Assembly (NCBI GenBank): GCA_934177995.1
Contig: CAKPPW010000029.1
Span: forward strand, 1-15,481
Direction: 5' to 3'
Source of the DNA: an uncultured Bacilli bacterium
GTDB lineage: Bacteria; Bacillota_I; Bacilli_A; RF39; UBA660
Length of the DNA stretch: 15,481 nucleotides
Made by a program: the position numbers and the translations under genes. Position 1 is the stretch's first letter. Each line of letters opens with the position of its first letter. This document shows, piece by piece, positions 1 through 6,870 of the stretch. A model generated the notes under the pieces. It was not told where the DNA came from and made no database searches. It was given only the letters and a program-made list of their open reading frames with translations.

Positions 1-220
1 TATGTTTTATATAATGAGTTTTCATAACGATACTTAATACACTCAAAATAATATTTCTTTCTAATATCACTTATTACTTTTATTCCTTCATATTCATTTG
101 GAATATCATTAATAATATCATATATCTTTGAAAGGTCTATTTTAGGTACTATTCTTAATAATGATTTATTACATTCATCATTTTCTAAGCTTTCTATTTA
201 TTAAAATTTTTTATTTTCAT
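1..220 (-). pseudogene. HipA-like C-terminal fragment, frameshifted, runs off left edge
   Basis: An ATG at 218-220 with a GAGGG ribosome site five bases upstream opens a frame that stops after eight codons (TAG at 194-196). Shifting frame in the short A run at 197-199 (one missing A) gives an open frame from 197 to the left edge with no stop. That frame has no start codon of its own near its beginning. The translated text includes PKIDLSKIYDIINDIP and SDIRKKYYFECIKYRYE. These resemble the extreme C-terminus of HipA-family kinases, where a 'P-x-I-D-x-x-K-I' helix is followed by 'IR-x-x-(F/Y)Y-x-x-(M/I)-x-x-RYE'. The kinase core is absent, so this is either a remnant or a small stand-alone homologue with a sequencing error. 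The ATG sits a few bases after the preceding small gene, suggesting one transcript. The family call is from pattern memory only. Confidence 0.42.
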
Positions 221-240
221 AACTACCCTCTGTATTTTTT

Positions 241-453
241 TTATATTGTTTCAAATTGACTATTTGTTATTCCACCTGATAATAGAAATGATTTAGAAAA
301 TGATTCTAATCCTTCATAAAGTCCATCATACATTTCCATATTACCTTCCTTATTATATTTTTCTAAGTCTTTAATTATATTTTGTAAAAGTTTAGGCAAT
401 TCTTCTTTATCTATCTTAATAGAATGATCTATCATTTGATAATCTTTATCCAT
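241..453 (-). CDS. Small hypothetical protein, probably cut short by a nonsense change
   Basis: A 70-residue acidic, helical protein with no membrane segment and no recognised catalytic motif. Two nearby ATGs exist, at 459 and 453. The AAGGAAG ribosome site at 460-466 is directly against the first but six bases from the second, so 453 is preferred. The C-terminal part (GLYEGLESFSKSFLLSGGIT, then SQFETI) resembles short Bacilli proteins that end in '(F/W)xxLxxKYG'. Here the stop TAA at 241-243 is followed in frame by codons for KKYRG and then TAG at 223-225. A single TTA-to-TAA change would explain this, and the restored stop would fall two bases before the ATG of the HipA-like fragment. It has a strong promoter of its own. 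Function unknown. Confidence 0.6.
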   Translation of the reverse strand: MDKDYQMIDHSIKIDKEELPKLLQNIIKDLEKYNKEGNMEMYDGLYEGLESFSKSFLLSGGITNSQFETI

Positions 454-459
454 ATACAT

Positions 460-466
460 CTTCCTT
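460..466 (-). promoter_or_regulatory. Ribosome binding site deciding the start of the small gene
   Basis: AAGGAAG on the minus strand. It touches the ATG at 459 but lies six bases from the ATG at 453, which makes 453 the likelier start. Confidence 0.5.
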
Positions 467-476
467 TTCTAGACTT

Positions 477-505
477 ATTCTATCATTTAAATCACAAGTT
501 GTAAA
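477..505 (-). promoter_or_regulatory. Strong vegetative (SigmaA-type) promoter for the small gene and HipA-like fragment
   Basis: TTTACA (500-505), a 17-base spacer, then TAGAAT (477-482) preceded by TGA, an extended -10. Each box matches consensus at five of six positions. The -35 box lies inside the last codons of the upstream metallopeptidase gene. The expected start site falls just upstream of the ribosome site at 460-466. Confidence 0.65.
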
Positions 506-2102
506 TTATAAGAAAAGCTAAACATATAATGCTTGTTCCTACTAAATAAGCCAATAAAATAGTAGTAGTACTGAAACCAGAAATATTCTTAGTAAATTCT
601 TTTTCTTTTAGTTTAGATTCTTTTTTAGTATCAATATCACTTAACAATTTATTAGCATACGTACTATCAATACCGTTTATAACTATAGCATTTTTATTAT
701 CTGCTAGAAAATATAACATATCATCAAAATTGGTCGCTTCACTGATTGAATTATTATTAGCATAATAACTAATAGTTGGTTCTAACATATTCTTTACAAA
801 AGAAAAATTAAAATCAAACTCATCATTAGAAACTATTCTTTTATTCTTATCATCATCTAACAATTCTAGTTTATATCTGCACTTTTTATTATCATCTTTT
901 ATATCAAAGGTTATTAATAGAGATTCCTTATCATTTTTTTCCTGATATAATTTTTTAGTTTTTTCTCTATACTCTTGATATTTATCTATGTCATTAATAG
1001 CAGATAAATATTTATCTTTAATATTTAAAAATTGCTCTTTATTTTTATTTATACCAACATAATTATCTGGATTTTTACGTATAGAATTTATATCACTTTC
1101 ATCTATTAAATTTTTTTCATAAGAATCAAGCATATTAATTAACATTTCTTTATCTAAATAGGGATTTTCTAATTCTTTTTTACACTTAGCTTCCAAGAAA
1201 TCTAGTAGTGAACTTTGAATATTCCCTAAAATACTTTGTTTATCAGTTAAGCCTCTAATTAAATAATTAAATTCAATATTTCTACATAAACTAAATACTT
1301 TATTTTCATCGTTTATATATTTTAGTAAATTGTTTTTTATTTCTTCTAAGCCTTTATTAGAAAAGTACGACTCCAGCAAAACATTAGTACCAACTATCAT
1401 TTCTAATTGTTTAGTTATTTTCATTTCCATAAAATAACCAGAAGTATACAAAGAAACAAAAGGAATAGCGGTAAAAGAAATAAGTTCTGTCATTCCTTCA
1501 GTTAAACCTCTATTATTATCATTTTCATCAGAAAATGGATAAGTATTAAAACCGCACTTAGATATGTTAGTTTGCCTATCATAATTTGCCGAAGCCATAT
1601 GAGCTAACTCATGCATGATGCTTCCTGCATAATTATTATATATAAAATTTTCATCATTAGAAATACTAGATAAATATTCTAAGTATTCTTTATTTATTGT
1701 AATATGATTCCTAGTGCAATTATATCCTGCCCCTTCTATATTAGTATCTACATTATTACTTTTTTTTCTATCAAGATATTCAAAATTATAATCAATAGAT
1801 AATGTTCTTATATTTCTATAAAAATTATCTCTAGAATTTTCTGGTATCAAATTTTCTAACCATTCAAGAAAAGGCAAGATATAATCTTTTTTTTCTAGTA
1901 TATTATTATCATTTAAACATTCTGTTAAATAGCGACTACTATATTTATGTGATTGTTCCCTGCTAAAAAAACTTTCAATCTTTTTCTTTTCTGACTTATC
2001 TAACTCAACTAACTTGTTATCAACTTTCTTTAATATTTTTATTTTCTTATCATCATAAATAATAACATAAGTAACACCATTAAATATAAAATAATTATCC
2101 AT
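492..2102 (-). CDS. Putative zinc metallopeptidase with C-terminal membrane anchor
   Basis: A 536-residue protein. Residues 164-168 read HELAH, an exact HExxH zinc motif within SIMHELAHMASA. About 34 residues later GLTEGMTELIS gives a glutamate (202 or 206) in the right place for the third zinc ligand of a gluzincin. The N-terminus (about 1-60) looks like a small separate domain rich in Lys and Asp, with no signal peptide. The last ~25 residues (about 512-534) are one hydrophobic helix ending in YNL. The protein is therefore probably a tail-anchored membrane protein with its catalytic part in the cytoplasm. Between the two lies a long charged helical region. An AGGTG ribosome site is five bases before the ATG. 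It has a moderate promoter of its own and lies just downstream of the sporulation sigma gene. The substrate is unknown. The peptidase call rests on motif and spacing, not on family recognition. Confidence 0.7.
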   Translation of the reverse strand: MDNYFIFNGVTYVIIYDDKKIKILKKVDNKLVELDKSEKKKIESFFSREQSHKYSSRYLTECLNDNNILEKKDYILPFLEWLENLIPENSRDNFYRNIRTLSIDYNFEYLDRKKSNNVDTNIEGAGYNCTRNHITINKEYLEYLSSISNDENFIYNNYAGSIMHELAHMASANYDRQTNISKCGFNTYPFSDENDNNRGLTEGMTELISFTAIPFVSLYTSGYFMEMKITKQLEMIVGTNVLLESYFSNKGLEEIKNNLLKYINDENKVFSLCRNIEFNYLIRGLTDKQSILGNIQSSLLDFLEAKCKKELENPYLDKEMLINMLDSYEKNLIDESDINSIRKNPDNYVGINKNKEQFLNIKDKYLSAINDIDKYQEYREKTKKLYQEKNDKESLLITFDIKDDNKKCRYKLELLDDDKNKRIVSNDEFDFNFSFVKNMLEPTISYYANNNSISEATNFDDMLYFLADNKNAIVINGIDSTYANKLLSDIDTKKESKLKEKEFTKNISGFSTTTILLAYLVGTSIICLAFLIIYNL

Positions 2103-2124
2103 CTTAACACCTGCTCTTTATCTA

Positions 2125-2153
2125 AGAATAGCACAATTTTTTAAAGAACACAA
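2125..2153 (-). promoter_or_regulatory. Candidate promoter for the metallopeptidase gene
   Basis: TTGTGT (2148-2153), 17 bases, then TATTCT (2125-2130) preceded by TGC (extended -10). The -35 box is weak. The same TATTCT -10 at 17 bases is seen before the sigma gene. Confidence 0.35.
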
Positions 2154-2162
2154 ACCAAATTA

Positions 2163-2804
2163 TCAGCTTAAACTAACCCTTAATTTTTCTAAAATTTTCT
2201 TCTCCTCTCTACTTACTTTTACTTGACTAATACCAAGACTTTCTGCTACTTCTTGTTGTGTTTTATCAAGATAGTATCTATTATTGATTAAACTTTTCTC
2301 ATAAGAATTAAGTTTATCACAAGCACTTTTTAAATCTAAAATATCAGTATCATAGGCTTTTTCTACATAACTAACTTTATCATATAAAGATAAATTATCT
2401 TCATTCCTATCATCTAAATGATAAACTGGCATACTTACTCTAGCAACCATCTCTATCTTTTCTATATTCTCATTCATATAGTAAGCTACTTCATAAGTAG
2501 TTGCTTCTCTTCCAAACTCTTGAGTTAAATAATCTCTTGCCTCCTTTACTTTCTTTGAAAAATTATAGACATCATATCCTACTCTTATTTCCCTACTATT
2601 ACTGACTTCTTTTAGCATCTCTCCTTTAATATAAAGACAAATATAACTAGTTAAGTCACTTCCTTTACTTTTATCATAATGAGTTAATGCTTCTTTTAGT
2701 CCAATACACCCTGCTTGATAAAGATCATCTATACTAGCATAATTTTTATATTTATTAGCCATCATATAGATTAACTTATCATACTTTAAGAGTAACTCGT
2801 CCAT
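2163..2804 (-). CDS. Sporulation-type RNA polymerase sigma factor (SigF/SigG group)
   Basis: A 213-residue Sigma-70-family protein. Region 2 spans about 1-85: DLYQAGCIGLKEAL at 27-40 is the core-binding helix, and TSYICLYIKGEM at 52-63 with REIRV at 71-75 corresponds to the -10 recognition part. Region 3 follows (ARDYLTQEFGREATTYEVA, 89-107). The region 4 helix-turn-helix is about 175-208, where QQEVAESLGISQVKVSREEK is close to the SigF/SigG signature 'QxEVAxxxGISQxxVSRxEK'. SigF and SigG are usually about 255-260 residues, so this one is short at the N-terminus. A very strong AAAGGAGG site four bases before the ATG supports the start. It lies downstream of the spoVA genes, not beside spoIIAA/spoIIAB as in Bacillus. 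Whether it acts as SigF, as SigG or as one factor covering both roles cannot be told here. Confidence 0.82.
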   Translation of the reverse strand: MDELLLKYDKLIYMMANKYKNYASIDDLYQAGCIGLKEALTHYDKSKGSDLTSYICLYIKGEMLKEVSNSREIRVGYDVYNFSKKVKEARDYLTQEFGREATTYEVAYYMNENIEKIEMVARVSMPVYHLDDRNEDNLSLYDKVSYVEKAYDTDILDLKSACDKLNSYEKSLINNRYYLDKTQQEVAESLGISQVKVSREEKKILEKLRVSLS

Positions 2805-2823
2805 ACCTCCTCCTTTCCCCTAA

Positions 2824-2852
2824 AGAATACTTATATATTTTTAAAAAGACAA
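2824..2852 (-). promoter_or_regulatory. Candidate promoter for the sigma factor gene
   Basis: TTGTCT (2847-2852), 17 bases, TATTCT (2824-2829), about 20 bases before the start codon. Each box matches SigmaA consensus at four of six positions. The gap from the secreted-protein gene shows no terminator, so read-through from the spoVA operon is also possible. Confidence 0.35.
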
Positions 2853-2882
2853 TCCATTCGACAAAAGTAGAATTTCTTTTTC

Positions 2883-3848
2883 TTAAGAACATGTAAAGTC
2901 TATATCTTTTAGATAACTAAAAGTTTTATATACTAGCTTTAATTTCATTTTTCCACACTCTTTACTCTTATATAGTTTTAACTCTTTCAAAGGTATGGTT
3001 GAACTTACTAAAATCTTATCCCAATCTAAATAATCTAGTTTAATATTATCATAGAAAGTAAATACCTCTTTTCGATATACTCTATTTATCTTTTCTACTC
3101 TATCTACTTTATATCCATCCAAAACTCTATTACTAGTTAATAAAGTATCATTCTTTTTATATTTATATAATTTTCTTCTATACCTATATAATTTTTCTTT
3201 TTTTAGTAATCTATAATAGGGTAAATCATTATAATTAGTAGTAACTTTTACTTTCTTATTCATTTTTAGTCTAGTTAAATAGTTAATTAATCTTATCTTC
3301 TTAGTTACTACTCCTTTTTCTTTTATCTTTATTTTTCCTTTTAGATAAACATCATCGTTTTCTATTAGCAAATAATTATCATTAGAGTTTTCTAATACCA
3401 TTAATTTTATTTCTAAACTACTATCTTCTATCTTACTTTTATTAAAGTAATAAGTATTATTATTAGATTTAATATTATCATTATTAAGTTTTATATCTAA
3501 AATAGTTATATTACTACTAGTTAATATTTTTAGATAATTAATTTTTTCTAGTTCTAAATAATGATAGTACGTTATCTCTTCCTTTAAGTAATTAGGACTA
3601 TTTATCTCTTTAGTTGTATAGCTACTATACTTATCGTAGATAAACATATCTGTTTTAGTATCATAGTCATCTGGTTTACTACTATAGTAATTATTACTAG
3701 TTTCCCCTTCTTTTCTTAAATAGTATAAATCTTCTTCTTTCATTATCTCCCTTGTCTTATCAGTAGAGACATCTGCTACTAGATAGGGAGTTTCTACTGT
3801 TTCTGCATAAACATTAGTGATAAATAAACATAAAAATAGATAAGTCAT
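2883..3848 (-). CDS. Secreted protein of unknown function in the spoVA operon
   Basis: A 321-residue protein. It begins with a short hydrophobic stretch ending NVYA before ETVETPYL, a plausible signal peptide with cleavage after residue 15. There is no Lys or Arg in the n-region, which is unusual. The mature part has no further membrane helix and is very rich in Lys, Tyr, Asn and Leu, with alternating patterns suggesting beta structure (for example YLLIENDDVYLKGKIKIKEK). A basic Tyr-rich patch (YRLLKKEKLYRYRRKLYKYKK, about residues 212-232) stands out. Two cysteines near the C-terminus could pair. I recognise no family. A strong AAGGAGG site seven bases before the ATG fixes the start. It lies 43 bases after spoVAE with no terminator between, so it is probably made with the SpoVA proteins in the forespore and exported into the intermembrane space. 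That location is inferred. Confidence 0.65.
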   Translation of the reverse strand: MTYLFLCLFITNVYAETVETPYLVADVSTDKTREIMKEEDLYYLRKEGETSNNYYSSKPDDYDTKTDMFIYDKYSSYTTKEINSPNYLKEEITYYHYLELEKINYLKILTSSNITILDIKLNNDNIKSNNNTYYFNKSKIEDSSLEIKLMVLENSNDNYLLIENDDVYLKGKIKIKEKGVVTKKIRLINYLTRLKMNKKVKVTTNYNDLPYYRLLKKEKLYRYRRKLYKYKKNDTLLTSNRVLDGYKVDRVEKINRVYRKEVFTFYDNIKLDYLDWDKILVSSTIPLKELKLYKSKECGKMKLKLVYKTFSYLKDIDFTCS

Positions 3849-3891
3849 AACTACCTCCTTATCTATATTATTTACAATAAATTAGTTTTTT

Positions 3892-4242
3892 TTAATCTTT
3901 AGCTTTAAAAAATAAAGTAAATATAAAGGAAAAGATTATTGCGGATGTTATTCCTGATGCTGTAAGATCAAACATTCCCATTAATAATCCTAAAAATCCA
4001 AAGGTTTCTGCTTTTGCTAATGCTCCATGAATAAGAGAGTGTCCAAAGGAAGTGATTGGTACTAGTGTTCCTCCTCCACAAGTAGCTATAAAAAAGTCAT
4101 AGATTCCAAAAGCATCTAAGGCTGCTCCAACAACTACAAAGATACTAGTTATATGTCCTGGTGTTAATTTAGTATTATCAAGAATAAGTTCTGCTATTAA
4201 GCAAATAGTTCCACAAAATAAGAATGAATATATAAAATACAT
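3892..4242 (-). CDS. spoVAE: Stage V sporulation protein AE (DPA channel membrane subunit)
   Basis: A 116-residue integral membrane protein with about four hydrophobic segments, matching the usual length of SpoVAE (SpoVAEB). The family signature is clear: PGHITSIFVVVGAALDAFG followed by GGGTLVPITSFGHSLIHGAL (about residues 57-75) and the glycine-rich FGFLGLLMGMFDLTASGI. In spore formers SpoVAE sits in the spore inner membrane with SpoVAC. Together with SpoVAD they move calcium-dipicolinate into the forespore and release it at germination. Its ATG follows the spoVAD stop with no gap (TAAATG), and GGAGG lies eight bases upstream within the spoVAD coding end, so translation is likely coupled. 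Confidence 0.93.
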   Translation of the reverse strand: MYFIYSFLFCGTICLIAELILDNTKLTPGHITSIFVVVGAALDAFGIYDFFIATCGGGTLVPITSFGHSLIHGALAKAETFGFLGLLMGMFDLTASGITSAIIFSFIFTLFFKAKD

Positions 4243-5238
4243 TTAAATCGCCTCCAAACATACTAAATGTGCTATAGATAAAATTGGTTTCTTTTGATAG
4301 ACAAAGGTTGGAGAAAATAAAGCACCTGTTGCTACTAACAAGACTCTTTTATAAACTCCTTCATTTAAGTCTTTTAATATTTTAGAATAAGTAACTAAAG
4401 CACTACAAACTGGTCCACTACCTCCAGCCATTACATCTTTTTGTTTTTCTAAATCATATAGTATTACACCGCAATCATTATAGTTATTACCTAACTCTAT
4501 CTTATACTCTTCCTTCATAAAGTCTTTTAATATTTCTTTACCATAAATGCCTAAGTCTCCTGTTACAATCAAGTCAAAATCTTTAGGTGAATATTCACTA
4601 TTTTTGAAATAGTCATTCAAAGTATGAGCAGCGGCACCAGCCATAGCTGCTCCCATGTTTAACGGATCTTTTTGATTATAATCAACAATAGTACCAATTA
4701 CTCCTTCACTTACCCTTACTTTACTAGGTTTATTAGTAAGCAAGATACTAGCACCACCTGTTGCCGTAAAAGTAGCCGTCTTTGGTTTAGGAGCCCCATA
4801 CTCAGTTGGATTTCTAAATTGTTTTTCACTAGACATATTGTGTGATGAAGTAGCAGCAATGGCATTATTAATAAAACCACCTTCAATTAGAGAGGATGCA
4901 ATTAATATTCCTTCCGCACTAGTCGCACAAGCACTATATATTCCAAGAAAAGGACTATTCATGTTCAAGCTAGAGTAACAAGATGAGGTTATTTGATTTA
5001 ATAAGTCACCAGCTATTACTATATCAATATCAGATTCTTTTAAACCTGATTTTTTTAGTACTAGTTTCAAACTATCTTCTAGTAACTTAACTTCTGCTTG
5101 TTCAAAAGATTTTTCACCACAATACAAATCTTTCTTATAACGTTTGTCAAAGTAATTACTAAGTGGACCTTTTGCTTCATAAGGGCCAGCTACTGTAGCA
5201 GAATTATCTACATAAACATTCTTAAACTTAAAGATCAT
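4243..5238 (-). CDS. spoVAD: Stage V sporulation protein AD (dipicolinate-binding, thiolase-like fold)
   Basis: A 331-residue soluble protein, close to the usual ~338 residues. It shows the thiolase/ketosynthase-like core typical of SpoVAD: FLGIYSACATSAEG with Cys at about 104, then IAATSSHNMSSEKQFRNPTE and the glycine-rich TFTATGGASILL. The C-terminal GGSGPVCSAL and RVLLVATGALFSP complete the fold. SpoVAD is known to bind dipicolinic acid on the inner membrane of the forespore. An in-frame ATG exists further upstream, but the start at 5238 has GAGGTG five bases before it. The ATG at 5238 also overlaps the spoVAC stop as ATGA, the usual coupled arrangement. Confidence 0.94.
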   Translation of the reverse strand: MIFKFKNVYVDNSATVAGPYEAKGPLSNYFDKRYKKDLYCGEKSFEQAEVKLLEDSLKLVLKKSGLKESDIDIVIAGDLLNQITSSCYSSLNMNSPFLGIYSACATSAEGILIASSLIEGGFINNAIAATSSHNMSSEKQFRNPTEYGAPKPKTATFTATGGASILLTNKPSKVRVSEGVIGTIVDYNQKDPLNMGAAMAGAAAHTLNDYFKNSEYSPKDFDLIVTGDLGIYGKEILKDFMKEEYKIELGNNYNDCGVILYDLEKQKDVMAGGSGPVCSALVTYSKILKDLNEGVYKRVLLVATGALFSPTFVYQKKPILSIAHLVCLEAI

Positions 5239-5678
5239 TTTAACACCTCTATTCCATAACGAATCATTCCAAATAACCAAGATGATACTATTCCATAGAG
5301 AATAACAGAACCTGCTAGTTTAAAGATATTACTACCTATTCCATAGATTGGTCCTTCTTTTTTATAGTCAATAGCAGCACTTGTCATAGAGTGAGCAAAA
5401 CCAGTTATAGGAATAAGTAGTCCACACTTAGCTTTTTTAACAAGATTATCAAACACTCCAAGAGCCGTTAATAAAGAGGCTATAAATATTAGTGTTACTA
5501 TCATATAAGTTGAAGCATCACTTCTAGATATTGATAATATTTTCACATAAAAACAAATTAATCCTTCACCAAGTACCCCTACTAATCCTCCAACTATAAA
5601 AGCAATTAAAGCAAATTTAGCTCTTTCTTCTTTAGGTTTATGTCTTTCAACTATTCTTTGGTATTTCTTTTCTTTCAT
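5235..5678 (-). CDS. spoVAC: Stage V sporulation protein AC (mechanosensitive DPA channel subunit)
   Basis: A 147-residue protein with a short basic N-terminus (KYQRIVERHKPKEERAK) and about four hydrophobic segments. It carries the signature CGLLIPITGFAHSMTSAAID. SpoVAC of Bacillus is known to act as a membrane-tension-gated channel for dipicolinate in the spore inner membrane. The ATG at 5678 is preferred over a TTG at 5690 because GGTGA lies five bases before it. No spoVAA or spoVAB lies upstream, so this is the core CDE arrangement known from Clostridia. It is first in its operon, right behind a SigmaG-type promoter. That promoter would leave a leader of only about ten bases. Confidence 0.93.
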   Translation of the reverse strand: MKEKKYQRIVERHKPKEERAKFALIAFIVGGLVGVLGEGLICFYVKILSISRSDASTYMIVTLIFIASLLTALGVFDNLVKKAKCGLLIPITGFAHSMTSAAIDYKKEGPIYGIGSNIFKLAGSVILYGIVSSWLFGMIRYGIEVLK

Positions 5679-5693
5679 ATTATTCACCAATAA

Positions 5694-5723
5694 TAGTATG
5701 AGTAGTTTTTTTTAATATATACA
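5694..5723 (-). promoter_or_regulatory. SigmaG-type forespore promoter for spoVAC-spoVAD-spoVAE
   Basis: TGTATA (5718-5723), a 17-base spacer, then CATACTA (5694-5700). The Bacillus SigmaG consensus, as I know it, is TGAATA, 17-18 bases, CATACTA. That makes one mismatch in thirteen positions at the right spacing, in front of the genes SigmaG is known to drive. The predicted start is about 9-10 bases before the ATG, so the leader is very short and the start site may cut into the GGTGA ribosome site. Confidence 0.7.
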
Positions 5724-5735
5724 TTTTTATCAAAA

Positions 5736-5759
5736 GAAAAAAGTCTATCTCTAGACTCT
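5736..5759 (-). terminator. Intrinsic terminator after the transposase-like pseudogene
   Basis: On the minus strand a stem of AGTCT/AGACT, extended by one GU and one AU pair, with a six-base loop (5747-5752). A T-rich tail interrupted by one C follows. It is short, but it lies between the pseudogene and the spoVA promoter, where insulation would be expected. Confidence 0.45.
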
Positions 5760-5783
5760 ATTCTATATCATGTTTATAAATAA

Positions 5784-6709
5784 TTATAGTAACATAGTAA
5801 GTTCTTTTTTACTTAGACCAGTATACTTCATTATCTTATCTAAGGATTCTTTTCCTTGAAGCATTATTTTTGCTATAGCTAGTTTTTCTTTATTAGCTCC
5901 AGTTTTTTCACCTTCTACTAGTCCCAAACTTTTACCTTCTACTAGTCCCAAACTTTTACCTTCTGCTAGTCCCAAGCTTTTTCCTTCGGCTAGTCCCAAA
6001 GTTTTGCCCTCAACCAGTCCATCATCTCTTCCACTGGCATATTCAGAGTTTTTCTCTTTTCTAATAACTGCTTCATAGTCATAGTAAGCATTAAATTCAT
6101 CGTTTAGTTTTAGTTTTTCAAGTTCGCTCATTATTATTAATCCCTCCTTATAGTTTCCTACTATTTCTTTTAATTCTTCCATGCTCTCACTGTTTAAAAT
6201 AGAACATAGTGTAGCAAGCTCGTTCTTACCATTGTACTCAGTACCTTTAAAGTTACTTAAATATATCTCATAACTTTCTATACCATCTATTTTAGTACGA
6301 TAAACACTATCTCTAAAACAGCAAGTAACTAACTTAGCATCTTTCTTTTCAAAGTAAGAATTGTTTATACTTATTTGGATAACCTTTCTAGACTTGTAAC
6401 TATCTCCAACATTATAACCACTGCCTGCCAATCTAAATAGATAATTATATTGTTTTCTTCTTGTCCATCTTGTTATTTCATAATTAACTTCTAGATTAAC
6501 AATGGTATATCTTTCTTAAATAATAAATCAAGACGGTAATCTTTAATATTATTACCAGTGTTTAACTCTTGATCTATTAATGTATAATCACTAAGATCTA
6601 TACCAGTTGCCAAATAAATAAGCCTATAGATGATATACCTTGTATCAGTACTTTTTACTAAATACTTTATAGTAGTATCATATAATGGTTTTATAAATTT
6701 CTTTGTCAT
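5784..6709 (-). pseudogene. PD-(D/E)XK nuclease family transposase (Rpn-type), frameshifted
   Basis: The N-terminal part starts at an ATG at 6709 behind GGGAGG. It runs through KPLYDTTIKYLVKS, a typical Rpn opening, to RLDLLFKKDIPLLI and a TAG at 6491-6493. Shifting frame by one base near 6493-6500 restores NLEVNYEITRWTRRKQYNY and joins LFRLAGSGYN and a 215-residue C-terminal part to the stop at 5784. Restored, the protein would be about 305-310 residues, the usual family length. The predicted catalytic Asp (RLD) and Glu (LEV) fall on opposite sides of the break, so neither piece can be active. The C-terminal piece lacks an ATG and a ribosome site. Family members are recombination-promoting nucleases, often multicopy and found at scattered sites. 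The C-terminus carries Gly/Glu heptad-like repeats and a final 'TGLSKKEL' helix typical of the family. Confidence 0.78.
5911..6006 (-). repeat. Four tandem copies of a 24-bp repeat inside the transposase-like gene
   Basis: Units at 5911-5934, 5935-5958, 5959-5982 and 5983-6006. The first two are identical and the others diverge by a few bases. A degenerate fifth unit follows at 6007-6030. Each encodes eight residues of the form (S/T)LGL(A/V)EGK. Such Gly-Glu repeats are common in this protein family and vary by slippage. Confidence 0.85.
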
Positions 6710-6807
6710 ATTCCTCCCTTCTTTGGACAAGTAGTTAAAGGATAACAGATATGAATATCACTTTGCAAATAGCCAATTTTCAAAATTCACTCTTCCAAAT
6801 TAGGGGT

Positions 6808-6870
6808 TTTATTAAATTCAACCCTTCAATTTAGTAAATTGAGGGTATATTTTTACCGAGATTTACTAAA
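6808..6870. repeat. Three TTTAnTAAA palindromes, operator-like, around a candidate promoter
   Basis: TTTATTAAA (centre 6812), TTTAGTAAA (centre 6834, arms extended to CAATTTA/TAAATTG) and TTTACTAAA (centre 6866, arms ATTTA/TAAAT). Centres are 22 and 32 bases apart, close to two and three turns of DNA. The last overlaps the -10 box of the candidate promoter at 6868-6896. The middle one is also the core of a longer hairpin, ACCCT...AGGGT at 6821-6845. GGGTT at 6804-6808 can pair instead with AACCC at 6820-6824. Confidence 0.45.

Noticed and set aside
2805..2882. Terminator between the secreted-protein gene and the sigma gene
   Set aside because: Only a short TTCTTAAGAA palindrome at the stop and no stem followed by a T run. 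Read-through seems possible.
5911..6030. Tandem repeats as a possible CRISPR array
   Set aside because: Units are directly adjacent with no spacers and encode a regular eight-residue protein repeat in frame.
6480..6510. Programmed ribosomal frameshift in the transposase-like gene
   Set aside because: No slippery heptamer is visible before the stop, and no strong downstream structure. A plain indel explains it better.
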